From the NCBI GenBank assembly GCA_037954325.1, contig JBBMNZ010000014.1, forward strand, positions 17,665,956 through 17,729,955: 64,000 bases of DNA, written 5' to 3'. The DNA is from Fistularia commersonii (Eukaryota; Chordata; Actinopteri; Syngnathiformes; Fistulariidae). Shown here piece after piece: positions 51,791 through 64,000 of the stretch; position 1 is the stretch's first letter; every line of letters starts with the position of its first letter. The position numbers and the translations under genes were made by a program. Below the pieces are notes generated by a model. The model had not been told where the DNA came from, did not search any database, and saw only the letters and a list, made by a program, of their open reading frames with translations.

Positions 51791-54530
51791 AATGTTGCAG
51801 GATCACAATGATTTTGACTTATATTATGCAGAATCAAGCCCTTTTCAACATATTTCAGCACCAGCAAGCTATTAGAAAGGAATCTTTAGTTATTGACACT
51901 CTGTTGCAAAAAAGCTTCAACTCAGTGAAATAAACACTTTTTGACCATATGGCTATATCTTTTTAAAATGTTGCAGGATCACAATGATTTTGACTTATAT
52001 TATGCAGAATCAAGCCCTTTTCAACATATTTCAGCACCAGCAAGCTATTAGAAAGGAATCTTTAGTTATTGACACTCTGTTGCAAAAAAGCTTCAACTCA
52101 GTGAGATAAACACTTTTTTACCGTATGGCTATATCTTTTTAAAATGTTGCAGGATCACAATGATTTTGACTTATATTATGCAGAATCAAGCCCTTTTCAA
52201 CATATTTCAGCACCAGCAAGCTGCTAGAAAGGAATCTTTAGTTATTGACACTCTGTTGCAAAAAAGCTTGAACTCAGTGAGATAAACACTTTTTGACCGT
52301 ATGGCTATATCTTTTCAAAATGTTGCAGGGTCACAATGATTTTGACTTATATTATGCAGAATCAAGCCCTTTTCAACATATTTCCGTACCAGCAAGCTGC
52401 TAGAAAGGAATCTTTAGTTATTGACACTCTCTATCAAAAAAGCTTCAACTCAGTGAGATAAACACTTTTTGACCGTATGGCTATATCTTTTTAAAATGTT
52501 GCAGGATCACAATGATTTTGACTTATATTATGCAGAATCAAGCCCTTTTCAACATATTTCAGCACCAGCAAGCTATTAGAAAGGAATCTTTAGTTATTGA
52601 CACTCTGTTAGAAAAAAGCTTCAACTCAGTGAGAAAAACACTTTTTGACCGTATGGCTATATCTTTTCAAAATGTTGCAGGATCACAATGATTTTTACTT
52701 ATATTATGCAGAATCAAGCCCTTTTCAACATATTTCAGCACCAGCAAGCTATTAGAAAGGAATCTTTAGTTATTGACACTCTGTTGCAAAAAAGCTTCAA
52801 CTCAGTGAGATAAACACTTTTTTACCGTATGGCTATATCTTTTTAAAATGTTGCAGGATCACAATGATTTTGACTTATATTATGCAGAATCAAGCCCTTT
52901 CAACATAAATCAGCACCAGCAAGCTGCTAGAAAGGAATCTTTAGTTATTGACACTCTGTTGAAAAAAAGCTTCAACTCAGTGAGATAAACACTTTTTGAC
53001 CGTATGGCTATATCTTTTCAAAATGTTGCAGGATCACAATGAATTTGACTTATATTATGCAGAATCAAGCCCTTTTCAACATATTTCCGTACCAGCAAGC
53101 TGCTAGAAAGGAATCTTTAGTTATTGACACTCTCTCTCAAAAAAGCTTCAACTCAGTGAGATAAACACTTTTTTACCGTTTGGCTATATCTTTTTAAAAT
53201 GTTGCAGGATCACAATGATTTTGACTTATATTATGCAGAATCAAGCCCTTTTCAACATATTTCAGCACCAGCAAGCTATTAGAAAGGAATCTTTAGTTAT
53301 TGACACTCTGTTGCAAAAAAGCTTCAACTCAGTGAGATAAACACTTTTTTACCGTATGGCTATATCTTTTTAAAATGTTGCAGGATCACAATGATTTTGA
53401 CTTATATTATGCAGAATCAAGCCCTTTCAACATATATCAGCACCAGCAAGCTGCTAGAAAGGAATCTTTAGTTATTGACACTCTGTTGCAAAAAAGCTTC
53501 AACTCAGTGAGATAAACACTTTTTGACCGTATGGCTATATCTTTTTAAAATGTTGCAGGATCACAATGATTTTGACTTATATTATGCAGAATCAAGCCCT
53601 TTTCAACATATTTCAGCACCAGCAAGCTATTAGAAAGGAATCTTTAGTTATTGACACTCTGTTGCAAAAAAGCTTCAACTCAGTGAGATAAACACTTTTT
53701 GACCATATGGCTATATCTTTTTAAAATGTTGCAGGATCACAATGATTTTGACTTATATTATGCAGAATCAAACCCTTTTCAACATATTTCAGCACCAGCA
53801 AGCTATTAGAAAGGAATCTTTAGTTATTGACACTCTGTTGCAAAAAAGCTTCAACTCAGTGAGATAAACACTTTTTTACCGTATGGCTATATCTTTTTAA
53901 AATGTTGCAGGATCACAATGATTTTGACTTATATTATGCAGAATCAAGCCCTTTTCAACATATTTCAGCACCAGCAAGCTGCTAGAAAGGAATCTTTAGT
54001 TATTGACACTCTGTTGCAAAAAAGCTTGAACTCAGTGAGATAAACACTTTTTGACCGTATGGCTATATCTTTTCAAAATGTTGCAGGGTCACAATGAATT
54101 TGACTTATATTATGCAGAATCAAGCCCTTTTCAACATATTTCCGTACCAGCAAGCTGCTAGAAAGGAATCTTTAGTTATTGACACTCTCTATCAAAAAAG
54201 CTTCAACTCAGTGAGATAAACACTTTTTGACCGTATGGCTATATCTTTTTAAAATGTTGCAGGATCACAATGATTTTGACTTATATTATGCAGAATCAAG
54301 CCTTTTTCAACATATTTCAGCACCAGCAAGCTATTAGAAAGGAATCTTTAGTTATTGACACTCTGTTAGAAAAAAGCTTCAACTCAGTGAGAAAAACACT
54401 TTTTGACCGTATGGCTATATCTTTTCAAAATGTTGCAGGATCACAATGATTTTGACTTATATTATGCAGAATCAAGCCCTTTTCAACATATTTCAGCACC
54501 AGCAAGCTATTAGAAAGGAATCTTTAGTTA
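51791..54530 (+). repeat. Block G 10-mer HOR (1,758 bp), about 1.6 copies
   Basis: CTGTTAGAAAAAAGC recurs at 1,758-bp spacing (TTA at 52608 and 54366), as do CTTGAACTCAG, TTTCCGTACC, CTCTCTATC and CTTTTTTACC. Two monomers are one base short (CCCTTTCAACATAAATC, CCCTTTCAACATATATC), which explains 1,760 - 2. The same unit recurs at 56,478-59,280. Confidence 0.85.
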
Positions 54531-56470
54531 TTGACACTCTTTATCAAAAATGCTTCAACTCAGTGAGAAAAACACTTTTTGACCGTATGGCTATATCTTT
54601 TCAAAATGTTGCAGGATCACAATGATTTTGACTTATATTATGCAGAATCAAGCCCTTTTCAACATATTTCAGCACCAGCAAGCTGCTAGAAAGGAATCTT
54701 TAGTTATTGACAATCTTTATCAAAAAAGCTTCAACTCAGTGAGATAAACACTTTTTGACCATATGGCTATATCTTTTCAAAATGTTGCAGGATCACAATG
54801 ATTTTGACTTATATTATGCAGAATCAAGCCCCTTTCAACACATTTCAGCACCAGCAAGCTGCTAGTAAGGAATCTTTAGTTATTGACACTCATTATCAAA
54901 AAAGCTTCAACTCAGAGAGATAAACACTTTTTGACCATATGGTTATATCTTTTCAAAATGTTGCAGGATCACAATGATTTTGACTTATATTATGCAAAAT
55001 CAAGCCCTTTTCAACATATTTCAGCACCAGCAAGCTGCTAGAAAGGAATCTTTAGTTATTGACACTCTTTATCAAAAAAGCTTCAACTCAGAGTGATAAA
55101 CACTTTTTGACCGTATGGCTATATCTTTTCAAAATGTTGCAGGATCACAATGATTTTGACTTACATTATGCAAAATCAAGCCCTTTTCAACATATTTCAG
55201 CACCAGCAAGCTGCTAGAAAGGAATCTTTAGTTATTGACACTCTGTTGCAAAAAAGCTTCAACTCAGTGAGAAAAACACTTTTTGACCGTATGGCTATAT
55301 CTTTTCGAAATGTTGCAGGATCACAATGATTTTGACTTATATTATGCAGAATCAAGCCCTTTTCAACATATTTCAGCACCAGCAAGCTATTAGAAAGGAA
55401 TCTTTAGTTATTGACACTCTGTTGCAAAAAAGCTTCAACTCAGTGAGATAAACACTTTTTGACCGTATGGCTATATCTTTTTAAAATGTTGCAGGATCAC
55501 GATGATTTTGACTTATATTATGCAGAATCAAGCCCTTTTCAACATATTTCAGCACCAGAAAGCTGCTAGAAAGGAATCTTTAGTTATTGACACTCTGTTG
55601 CAAAAAAGCTTCAACTCAGTGAGAATAACACTTTTTGACCGTATGGCTATATCTTTTCAAAATGTTGCAAGATCACAATGATTTTGACTTATATTATGCA
55701 GAATCAAGCCCTTTTCAACATATTTCAGCACCAGCTAGCTGCTAGAAAGGAATCTTTAGTTATTGACACTCTTTATCAAAAAAGCTTAAACTCAGTGAGA
55801 TAAACACTTTTTGACCGTATGGCTATATCTTTTCAAAATGTTGCAGGATCACAATGATTTTGACTGATATTATGCAGAATCAAGCCCTTTTCAACATATT
55901 TCAGCACCAGCAAGCTGCTAGAAAGGAATCTTTAGTTATTGACACTCTGTTGCTAAAAAGCTTCAACTCAGTGAGATAAACACTTTTTGACCATATGGCT
56001 ATATCTTTTTAAAATGTTGCAGGATCACAATGATTTTGACTTATATTATGCAGAATCAAGCCCTTTCCAACATATTTCAGCACCAGCAAGCTGCTAGAAA
56101 GGAATCTTTAGTTATTGACACTCTCTCTCAAAAAAGCTTCAACTCAGTGAGATCAACACTTTTTGACCGTATGGCTATATCTTTTTAAAATGTTGCAGGA
56201 TCACAATGATTTTGACTTATATTATGCAGAATCAAGCCCTTTTCAACATATTTCGGTACCAGGAAGCTGCTAGAAAGGAATCTTTAGTTATTGACACTCT
56301 CTCTCAAAAAAGCTTCAACTCAGTGAGATAAACACTTTTTGACCGTATGGCTATATCTTTTTAAAATGTTGCAGGATCACAATGATTTTGACTTATATTA
56401 TGCAGAATCAAGCCCTTTTCAACATATTTCAGCACCAGCAAGCTATTAGAAAGGAATCTTTAGTTATTGA
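54531..56470 (+). repeat. E/F-junction cassette copy J1 and linker
   Basis: From CAAAAATGC (54550) to about 55,850 the order repeats 43,430-44,945: CAATCTTTATC, CTAGTAAGG, ACTCATTATC, ATGGTTATATC, CAGAGTGATAAAC, TTTTCGAAATG, CACGATGA, CCAGAAAGC, GAGAATAAC, GCAAGATC and CCAGCTAGC. One GCATCGGCAAGCTTATAG monomer is missing. From 55,850 to 56,470 come linker monomers (ACTGATATT, CTCTCTCTC, GGTACCAGGAAGC) leading back into the 10-mer HOR. Confidence 0.85.
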
Positions 56471-59282
56471 CACTCTGTTAGAAAAAAGCTTCAACTCAGT
56501 GAGAAAAACACTTTTTGACCGTATGGCTATATCTTTTCAAAATGTTGCAGGATCACAATGATTTTTACTTATATTATGCAGAATCAAGCCCTTTTCAACA
56601 TATTTCAGCACCAGCAAGCTATTAGAAAGGAATCTTTAGTTATTGACACTCTGTTGCAAAAAAGCTTCAACTCAGTGAGATAAACACTTTTTTACCGTAT
56701 GGCTATATCTTTTTAAAATGTTGCAGGATCACAATGATTTTGACTTATATTATGCAGAATCAAGCCCTTTCAACATAAATCAGCACCAGCAAGCTGCTAG
56801 AAAGGAATCTTTAGTTATTGACACTCTGTTGCAAAAAAGCTTCAACTCAGTGAGATAAACACTTTTTGACCGTATGGCTATATCTTTTCAAAATGTTGCA
56901 GGATCACAATGAATTTGACTTATATTATGCAGAATCAAGCCCTTTTCAACATATTTCCGTACCAGCAAGCTGCTAGAAAGGAATCTTTAGTTATTGACAC
57001 TCTCTCTCAAAAAAGCTTCAACTCAGTGAGATAAACACTTTTTGACCGTATGGCTATATCTTTTTAAAATGTTGCAGGATCACAATGATTTTGACTTATA
57101 TTATGCAGAATCAAGCCCTTTTCAACATATTTCAGCACCAGCAAGCTATTAGAAAGGAATCTTTAGTTATTGACACTCTGTTGCAAAAAAGCTTCAACTC
57201 AGTGAGATAAACACTTTTTTACCGTATGGCTATATCTTTTTAAAATGTTGCAGGATCACAATGATTTTGACTTATATTATGCAGAATCAAGCCCTTTCAA
57301 CATATATCAGCACCAGCAAGCTGCTAGAAAGGAATCTTTAGTTATTGACACTCTTTATCAAAAAAGCTTCAACTCAGTGAGATAAACACTTTTTGACCGT
57401 ATGGCTATATCTTTTTAAAATGTTGCAGGATCACAATGATTTTGACTTATATTATGCAGAATCAAGCCCTTTTCAACATATTTCAGCACCAGCAAGCTAT
57501 TAGAAAGGAATCTTTAGTTATTGACACTCTGTTGCAAAAAAGCTTCAACTCAGTGAGATAAACACTTTTTGACCATATGGCTATATCTTTTTAAAATGTT
57601 GCAGGATCACAATGATTTTGACTTATATTATGCAGAATCAAGCCCTTTTCAACATATTTCAGCACCAGCAAGCTATTAGAAAGGAATCTTTAGTTATTGA
57701 CACTCTGTTGCAAAAAAGCTTCAACTCAGTGAGATAAACACTTTTTTACCGTATGGCTATATCTTTTTAAAATGTTGCAGGATCACAATGATTTTGACTT
57801 ATATTATGCAGAATCAAGCCCTTTTCAACATATTTCAGCACCAGCAAGCTGCTAGAAAGGAATCTTTAGTTATTGACACTCTGTTGCAAAAAAGCTTGAA
57901 CTCAGTGAGATAAACACTTTTTGACCGTATGGCTATATCTTTTCAAAATGTTGCAGGGTCACAATGAATTTGACTTATATTATGCAGAATCAAGCCCTTT
58001 TCAACATATTTCCGTACCAGCAAGCTGCTAGAAAGGAATCTTTAGTTATTGACACTCTCTATCAAAAAAGCTTCAACTCAGTGAGATAAACACTTTTTGA
58101 CCGTATGGCTATATCTTTTTAAAATGTTGCAGGATCACAATGATTTTGACTTATATTATGCAGAATCAAGCCCTTTTCAACATATTTCAGCACCAGCAAG
58201 CTATTAGAAAGGAATCTTTAGTTATTGACACTCTGTTAGAAAAAAGCTTCAACTCAGTGAGAAAAACACTTTTTGACCGTATGGCTATATCTTTTCAAAA
58301 TGTTGCAGGATCACAATGATTTTTACTTATATTATGCAGAATCAAGCCCTTTTCAACATATTTCAGCACCAGCAAGCTATTAGAAAGGAATCTTTAGTTA
58401 TTGACACTCTGTTGCAAAAAAGCTTCAACTCAGTGAGATAAACACTTTTTTACCGTATGGCTATATCTTTTTAAAATGTTGCAGGATCACAATGATTTTG
58501 ACTTATATTATGCAGAATCAAGCCCTTTCAACATAAATCAGCACCAGCAAGCTGCTAGAAAGGAATCTTTAGTTATTGACACTCTGTTGCAAAAAAGCTT
58601 CAACTCAGTGAGATAAACACTTTTTGACCGTATGGCTATATCTTTTCAAAATGTTGCAGGATCACAATGAATTTGACTTATATTATGCAGAATCAAGCCC
58701 TTTTCAACATATTTCCGTACCAGCAAGCTGCTAGAAAGGAATCTTTAGTTATTGACACTCTCTCTCAAAAAAGCTTCAACTCAGTGAGATAAACACTTTT
58801 TGACCGTATGGCTATATCTTTTTAAAATGTTGCAGGATCACAATGATTTTGACTTATATTATGCAGAATCAAGCCCTTTTCAACATATTTCAGCACCAGC
58901 AAGCTATTAAAAAGGAATCTTTAGTTATTGACACTCTGTTGCAAAAAAGCTTCAACTCAGTGAGATAAACACTTTTTTACCGTATGGCTATATCTTTTTA
59001 AAATGTTGCAGGATCACAATGATTTTGACTTATATTATGCAGAATCAAGCCCTTTCAACATATATCAGCACCAGCAAGCTGCTAGAAAGGAATCTTTAGT
59101 TATTGACACTCTGTTGCAAAAAAGCTTCAACTCAGTGAGATAAACACTTTTTGACCGTATGGCTATATCTTTTTAAAATGTTGCAGGATCACAATGATTT
59201 TGACTTATATTATGCAGAATCAAGCCCTTTTCAACATATTTCAGCACCAGCAAGCTATTAGAAAGGAATCTTTAGTTATTGA
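56471..59282 (+). repeat. Block H 10-mer HOR, about 1.6 copies
   Basis: This is the same 10-mer as block G: CTGTTAG at 56478 and 58236 (1,758 bp), with CATAAATCAGC, AATGAATTTGAC, TTTCCGTACC, CTCTCTCTC, CTTTTTTACC and CATATATCAGC in the same order. It ends near 59,283, where CAAAAATGC begins the next cassette copy. Confidence 0.85.
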
Positions 59283-61220
59283 CACTCTTTATCAAAAATG
59301 CTTCAACTCAGTGAGAAAAACACTTTTTGACCGTATGGCTATATCTTTTCAAAATGTTGCAGGATCACAATGATTTTGACTTATATTATGCAGAATCAAG
59401 CCCTTTTCAACATATTTCAGCACCAGCAAGCTGCTAGAAAGGAATCTTTAGTTATTGACAATCTTTATCAAAAAACCTTCAACTCAGTGAGATAAACACT
59501 TTTTGACCATATGGCTATATCTTTTCAAAATGTTGCAGGATCACAATGATTTTGACTTATATTATGCAGAATCAAGCCCCTTTCAACACATTTCAGCACC
59601 AGCAAGCTGCTAGTAAGGAATCTTTAGTTATTGACACTCATTATCAAAAAAGCTTCAACTCAGAGAGATAAACACTTTTTGACCATATGGTTATATCTTT
59701 TCAAAATGTTGCAGGATCACAATGATTTTGACTTATATTATGCAAAATCAAGCCCTTTTCAACATATTTCAGCACCAGCAAGCTGCTAGAAAGGAATCTT
59801 TAGTTATTGACACTCTTTATCAAAAAAGCTTCAACTCAGAGTGATAAACACTTTTTGACCGTATGGCTATATCTTTTCAAAATGTTGCAGGATCACAATG
59901 ATTTTGACTTACATTATGCAAAATCAAGCCCTTTTCAACATATTTCAGCACCAGCAAGCTGCTAGAAAGGAATCTTTAGTTATTGACACTCTGTTGCAAA
60001 AAAGCTTCAACTCAGTGAGAAAAACACTTTTTGACCGTATGGCTATATCTTTTCGAAATGTTGCAGGATCACAATGATTTTGACTTATATTATGCAGAAT
60101 CAAGCCCTTTTCAACATATTTCAGCACCAGCAAGCTATTAGAAAGGAATCTTTAGTTATTGACACTCTGTTGCAAAAAAGCTTCAACTCAGTGAGATAAA
60201 CACTTTTTGACCGTATGGCTATATCTTTTTAAAATGTTGCAGGATCACGATGATTTTGACTTATATTATGCAGAATCAAGCCCTTTTCAACATATTTCAG
60301 CACCAGAAAGCTGCTAGAAAGGAATCTTTAGGTATTGACACTCTGTTGCAAAAAAGCTTCAACTCAGTGAGAATAACACTTTTTGACCGTATGGCTATAT
60401 CTTTTCAAAATGTTGCAAGATCACAATGATTTTGACTTATATTATGCAGAATCAAGCCCTTTTCAACATATTTCAGCACCAGCTAGCTGCTAGAAAGGAA
60501 TCTTTAGTTATTGACACTCTTTATCAAAAAAGCTTAAACTCAGTGAGATAAACACTTTTTGACCGTATGGCTATATCTTTTCAAAATGTTGCAGGATCAC
60601 AATGATTTTGACTGATATTATGCAGAATCAAGCCCTTTTCAACATATTTCAGCACCAGCAAGCTGCTAGAAAGGAATCTTTAGTTATTGACACTCTGTTG
60701 CTAAAAAGCTTCAACTCAGTGAGATAAACACTTTTTGACCATATGGCTATATCTTTTTAAAATGTTGCAGGATCACAATGATTTTGACTTATATTATGCA
60801 GAATCAAGCCCTTTCAACATATTTCCGTACCAGCAAGCTGCTAGAAAGGAATCTTTAGTTATTGACACTCTCTCTCAAAAAAGCTTCAACTCAGTGAGAT
60901 AAACACTTTTTGACCGTATGGCTATATCTTTTTAAAATGTTGCAGGATCACAATGATTTTGACTTATATTATGCAGAATCAAGCCCTTTTCAACATATTT
61001 CGGTACCAGGAAGCTGCTAGAAAGGAATCTTTAGTTATTGACACTCTCTCTCAAAAAAGCTTCAACTCAGTGAGATAAACACTTTTTGACCGTATGGCTA
61101 TATCTTTTTAAAATGTTGCAGGATCACAATGATTTTGACTTATATTATGCAGAATCAAGCCCTTTTCAACATATTTCAGCACCAGCAAGCTATTAGAAAG
61201 GAATCTTTAGTTATTGACAC
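59283..61220 (+). repeat. E/F-junction cassette copy J2 and linker
   Basis: This repeats J1 at a constant shift of 4,748 (54550 to 59298). 4,748 is 27 x 176 minus the four one-base deletions carried by the intervening 10-mer copies. Small differences from J1 include AAAACCTTC near 59,474, GGTATTGACAC near 60,330 and CCCTTTCAACATATTTCCG near 60,810. Confidence 0.85.
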
Positions 61221-61570
61221 TCTGTTGCAAAAAAGCTTCAACTCAGTGAGATAAACACTTTTTTACCGTATGGCTATATCTTTTTAAAATGTTGCAGGAT
61301 CACAATGATTTTGACTTATATTATGCAGAATCAAGCCCTTTCAACATATATCAGCACCAGCAAGCTGCTAGAAAGGAATCTTTAGTTATTGACACTCTGT
61401 TGCAAAAAAGCTTCAACTCAGTGAGATAAACACTTTTTGACCGTATGGCTATATCTTTTTAAAATGTTGCAGGATCACAATGATTTTGACTTATATTATG
61501 CAGAATCAAGCCCTTTTCAACATATGTCAGCACCAGCAAGCTATTAGAAAGGAATCTTTAGTTATTGACA
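61221..61570 (+). repeat. Short remnant of the 10-mer HOR
   Basis: About two monomers, with CTTTTTTACC near 61,258 and CATATATCAGC near 61,343, continue the 10-mer order. The next cassette then begins with CAAAAATGC at 61,584. The distance from J2 to this cassette is 2,286 bp (13 monomers minus two one-base deletions). Confidence 0.75.
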
Positions 61571-64000
61571 CTCTTTATCAAAAATGCTTCAACTCAGTGA
61601 GAAAAAACACTTTTTGACCGTATGGCTATATCTTTTCAAAATGTTGCAGGATCACAATGATTTTGACTTATATTATGCAGAATCAAGCCCTTTTCAACAT
61701 ATTTCAGCACCAGCAAGCTGCTAGAAAGGAATCTTTAGTTATTGACAATCTTTATCAAAAAACCTTCAACTCAGTGAGATAAACACTTTTTGACCATATG
61801 GCTATATCTTTTCAAAATGTTGCAGGATCACAATGATTTTGACTTATATTATGCAGAATCAAGCCCCTTTCAACACATTTCAGCACCAGCAAGCTGCTAG
61901 AAAGGAATCTTTAGTTATTGACACTCATTATCAAAAAAGCTTCAACTCAGAGAGATAAACACTTTTTGACCATATGGTTATATCTTTTCAAAATGTTGCA
62001 GGATCACAATGATTATGACTTATATTATGCAAAATCAAGCCCTTTTCAACATATATCAGCACCAGCAAGCTGCTAGAAAGGAATCTTTAGTTATTGACAC
62101 TCTGTTGCAAAAAAGCTTCAACTCAGTGAGATAAACACTTTTTGACCGTATGGCTATATCTTTTTAAAATGTTGCAGGATCACAATGATTTTGACTTATA
62201 TTATGCAGAATCAAGCCCTTTTCAACATATGTCAGCACCAGCAAGCTATTAGAAAGGAATCTTTAGTTATTGACACTCTTTATCAAAAATGCTTCAACTC
62301 AGTGAGAAAAACACTTTTTGACCGTATGGCTATATCTTTTCAAAATGTTGCAGGATCACAATGATTTTGACTTATATTATGCAGAATCAAGCCCTTTTCA
62401 ACATATTTCAGCACCAGCAAGCTGCTAGAAAGGAATCTTTAGTTATTGACAATCTTTATCAAAAAAGCTTCAACTCAGTGAGATAAACACTTTTTGACCA
62501 TATGGCTATATCTTTTCAAAATGTTGCAGGATCACAATGATTTTGACTTATATTATGCAGAATCAAGCCCCTTTCAACACATTTCAGCACCAGCAAGCTG
62601 CTAGTAAGGAATATTTAGTTATTGACACTCATTATCAAAAAAGCTTCAACTCAGAGAGATAAACACTTTTTGACCATATGGTTATATCTTTTCAAAATGT
62701 TGCAGGATCACAATGATTATGACTTATATTATGCAAAATCAAGCCCTTTTCAACATATTTCAGCACCAGCAAGTTGCTAGAAAAGAATCTTTAGTTATTG
62801 ACAATCTGTTGCAAAAAAGCTTCAACTCAGTGAGAAAAACACTTTTTGACCATATGGCTATATCTTTTCAAAATGTTGCAGGATCACAATGATTTTGACT
62901 TACATTATGCAAAATCAAGCCCTTTTCAACATATTTCAGCACCAGCAAGCTGCTAGAAAAGAATCTTTAGTTATTGACACTCTTTATCAAAAATGCTTCA
63001 ACTCAGTGAGAAAAACACTTTTTGACCGTATGGCTATATCTTTTCAAAATGTTGCAGGATCACAATGATTTTGACTTATATTATGCAGAATCAAGCCCTT
63101 TCCAACATATTTCAGCATCGGCAAGCTTATAGAAAAGAATCTTTAGTTATTGACACTCTTTATCAAAAACGCTTCAACTCAGTGAGAAAAACACTTTTTG
63201 ACCGTATGGCTATATCTTTTCAAAATGTTGCAGGATCACAATGATTTTGACTTATATTATGCAGAATCAAGCCCTTTTCAACATATTTCAGCACCAGCAA
63301 GCTGCTAGAAAGGAATCTTTAGTTATTGACAATCTTTATCAAAAAAGCTTCAACTCAGTGAGATAAACACTTTTTGACCATATGGCTATATCTTTTCAAA
63401 ATGTTGCAGGATCACAATGATTTTGACTTATATTATGCAGAATCAAGCCCCTTTCAACACATTTCAGCACCAGCAAGCTGCTAGTAAGGAATATTTAGTT
63501 ATTGACACTCATTATCAAAAAAGCTTCAACTCAGAGAGATAAACACTTTTTGACCATATGGTTATATCTTTTCAAAATGTTGCAGGATCACAATGATTAT
63601 GACTTATATTATGCAAAATCAAGCCCTTTTCAACATATTTCAGCACCAGCAAGCTGCTAGAAAGGAATCTTTAGTTATTGACACTCTTTATCAAAAAAGC
63701 TTCAACTCAGTGAGATAAACACTTTTTGACCGTATGGCTATATCTTTTCAAAATGTTGCAGGATCACAATGATTTTGACTTATATTATGCAGAATCAAGC
63801 CCTTTTCAACATATTTCAGCACCAGCAAGTTGCTAGAAAAGATCTTTAGTTATTGACAATCTGTTGCAAAAAAGCTTCAACTCAGTGAGAAAAACACTTT
63901 TTGACCATATGGCTATATCTTTTCAAAATGTTGCAGGATCACAATGATTTTGACTTATATTATGCAGAATCAAGCCCTTTTCAACATATTTCAGCATCGG
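61571..64000 (+). repeat. Block I: rearranged E-type cassettes
   Basis: E-tail monomers recur at short distances. CAAAAATGC lies at 61584, 62289 and 62993 (705 and 704 bp, 4 monomers; the extra base is an A in GAGAAAAAACAC near 61,602). CTAGTAAGGAATATTTAG lies near 62,602 and 63,482 (880 bp, 5 monomers), and CAAGTTGCTAG at 62770 and 63826 (1,056 bp, 6 monomers). GCATCGGCAAGCTTATAG reappears near 63,115. The window ends inside a GCATCGG monomer. Confidence 0.8.

Larger units (their letters stand above)
1..64000 (+). repeat. 176-bp tandem satellite array, whole window
   Basis: The same unit recurs from the first to the last base. The GATC of CAGGATCACAATG falls at 81, 257, 433, 609 and 785, exactly 176 bp apart, and the spacing holds throughout with a few 1-2 bp indels. 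All copies read in the same direction and I saw no inversion. No stretch over 300 bases is non-satellite. A monomer near nucleosome-repeat size, AT richness and HOR structure are typical of centromeric satellites in many eukaryotes. The centromeric role is inference, because nothing in the sequence shows kinetochore binding. Whether it is core centromere, pericentromere or another heterochromatic block is not decided here. Confidence 0.98.

Noticed and set aside
1..64000. CRISPR array
   Set aside because: The repeats are contiguous 176-bp units with no short repeat/unique spacer alternation.
1..64000. Human alpha satellite (171 bp), suggested by a TTCAACTCA stretch and similar length
   Set aside because: The resemblance is limited to a few bases. 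Monomer length and the rest of the sequence differ, and no CENP-B box was seen.
1..64000. Assigning the array to a named species by its 176-178 bp length (for example Brassica or Arabidopsis centromere repeats)
   Set aside because: Length alone is not evidence, and the sequence does not match what I know of those repeats. A database search with the consensus monomer would decide.

Overview
All 64,000 bases are one uninterrupted tandem satellite array. The unit is an AT-rich monomer of 176 bp (about 34% GC, hand-counted on the near-consensus monomer 41770-41945). About 363 monomers sit head to tail, all in the same orientation. I found no protein-coding gene, RNA gene, transposon, inversion, telomere repeat, CRISPR array or unique-sequence gap. 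This points to a eukaryotic chromosome, most likely a centromeric or pericentromeric block: a near-nucleosomal monomer, multi-kilobase higher-order repeats (HORs) and no interruptions. I do not recognise the monomer as that of a named species, so the kingdom (plant, vertebrate, invertebrate) is left open.

Monomer variants travel as sets and define a mosaic of HOR blocks. A (1 to ~8,080): 22-mer and 14-mer versions of one HOR, with an internal 8-mer duplication. B (~8,080-16,366): a 17-mer HOR of 2,989-2,990 bp, about 2.7 copies. C (16,367 to ~23,038): short-range duplications (4-mer of 705 bp, 10/11-mer of ~1.76-1.93 kb), then a displaced partial B copy at ~21,640-23,875. D/E (~23,039-44,165): a 31-mer HOR of 5,451 bp (D) combined with a shorter E cassette into a composite of about 43 monomers. 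The composite was duplicated, and its second copy then lost single monomers at three places. F (44,314-50,297): two copies of a 2,992-bp 17-mer in which I saw only two differences. G-I (~50,298-64,000): a 10-mer HOR of 1,758 bp, twice interrupted by a cassette copied from the E/F junction, making a 27-mer composite of 4,748 bp, then 4-mer to 6-mer rearrangements of E-type monomers.

The HOR lengths fit the monomer model. Each departure from a multiple of 176 (-3 for B, -5 for D, -2 for the 10-mer, -4 for the 27-mer) equals the small indels seen in particular monomers. Diagnostic variants are confined to one side or the other of about 43-44.5 kb, so the array has at least two strata with separate homogenisation histories. 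I see no new gene system. What is notable is the multi-level duplication history and a dyad-symmetric site with palindromic alternative forms.
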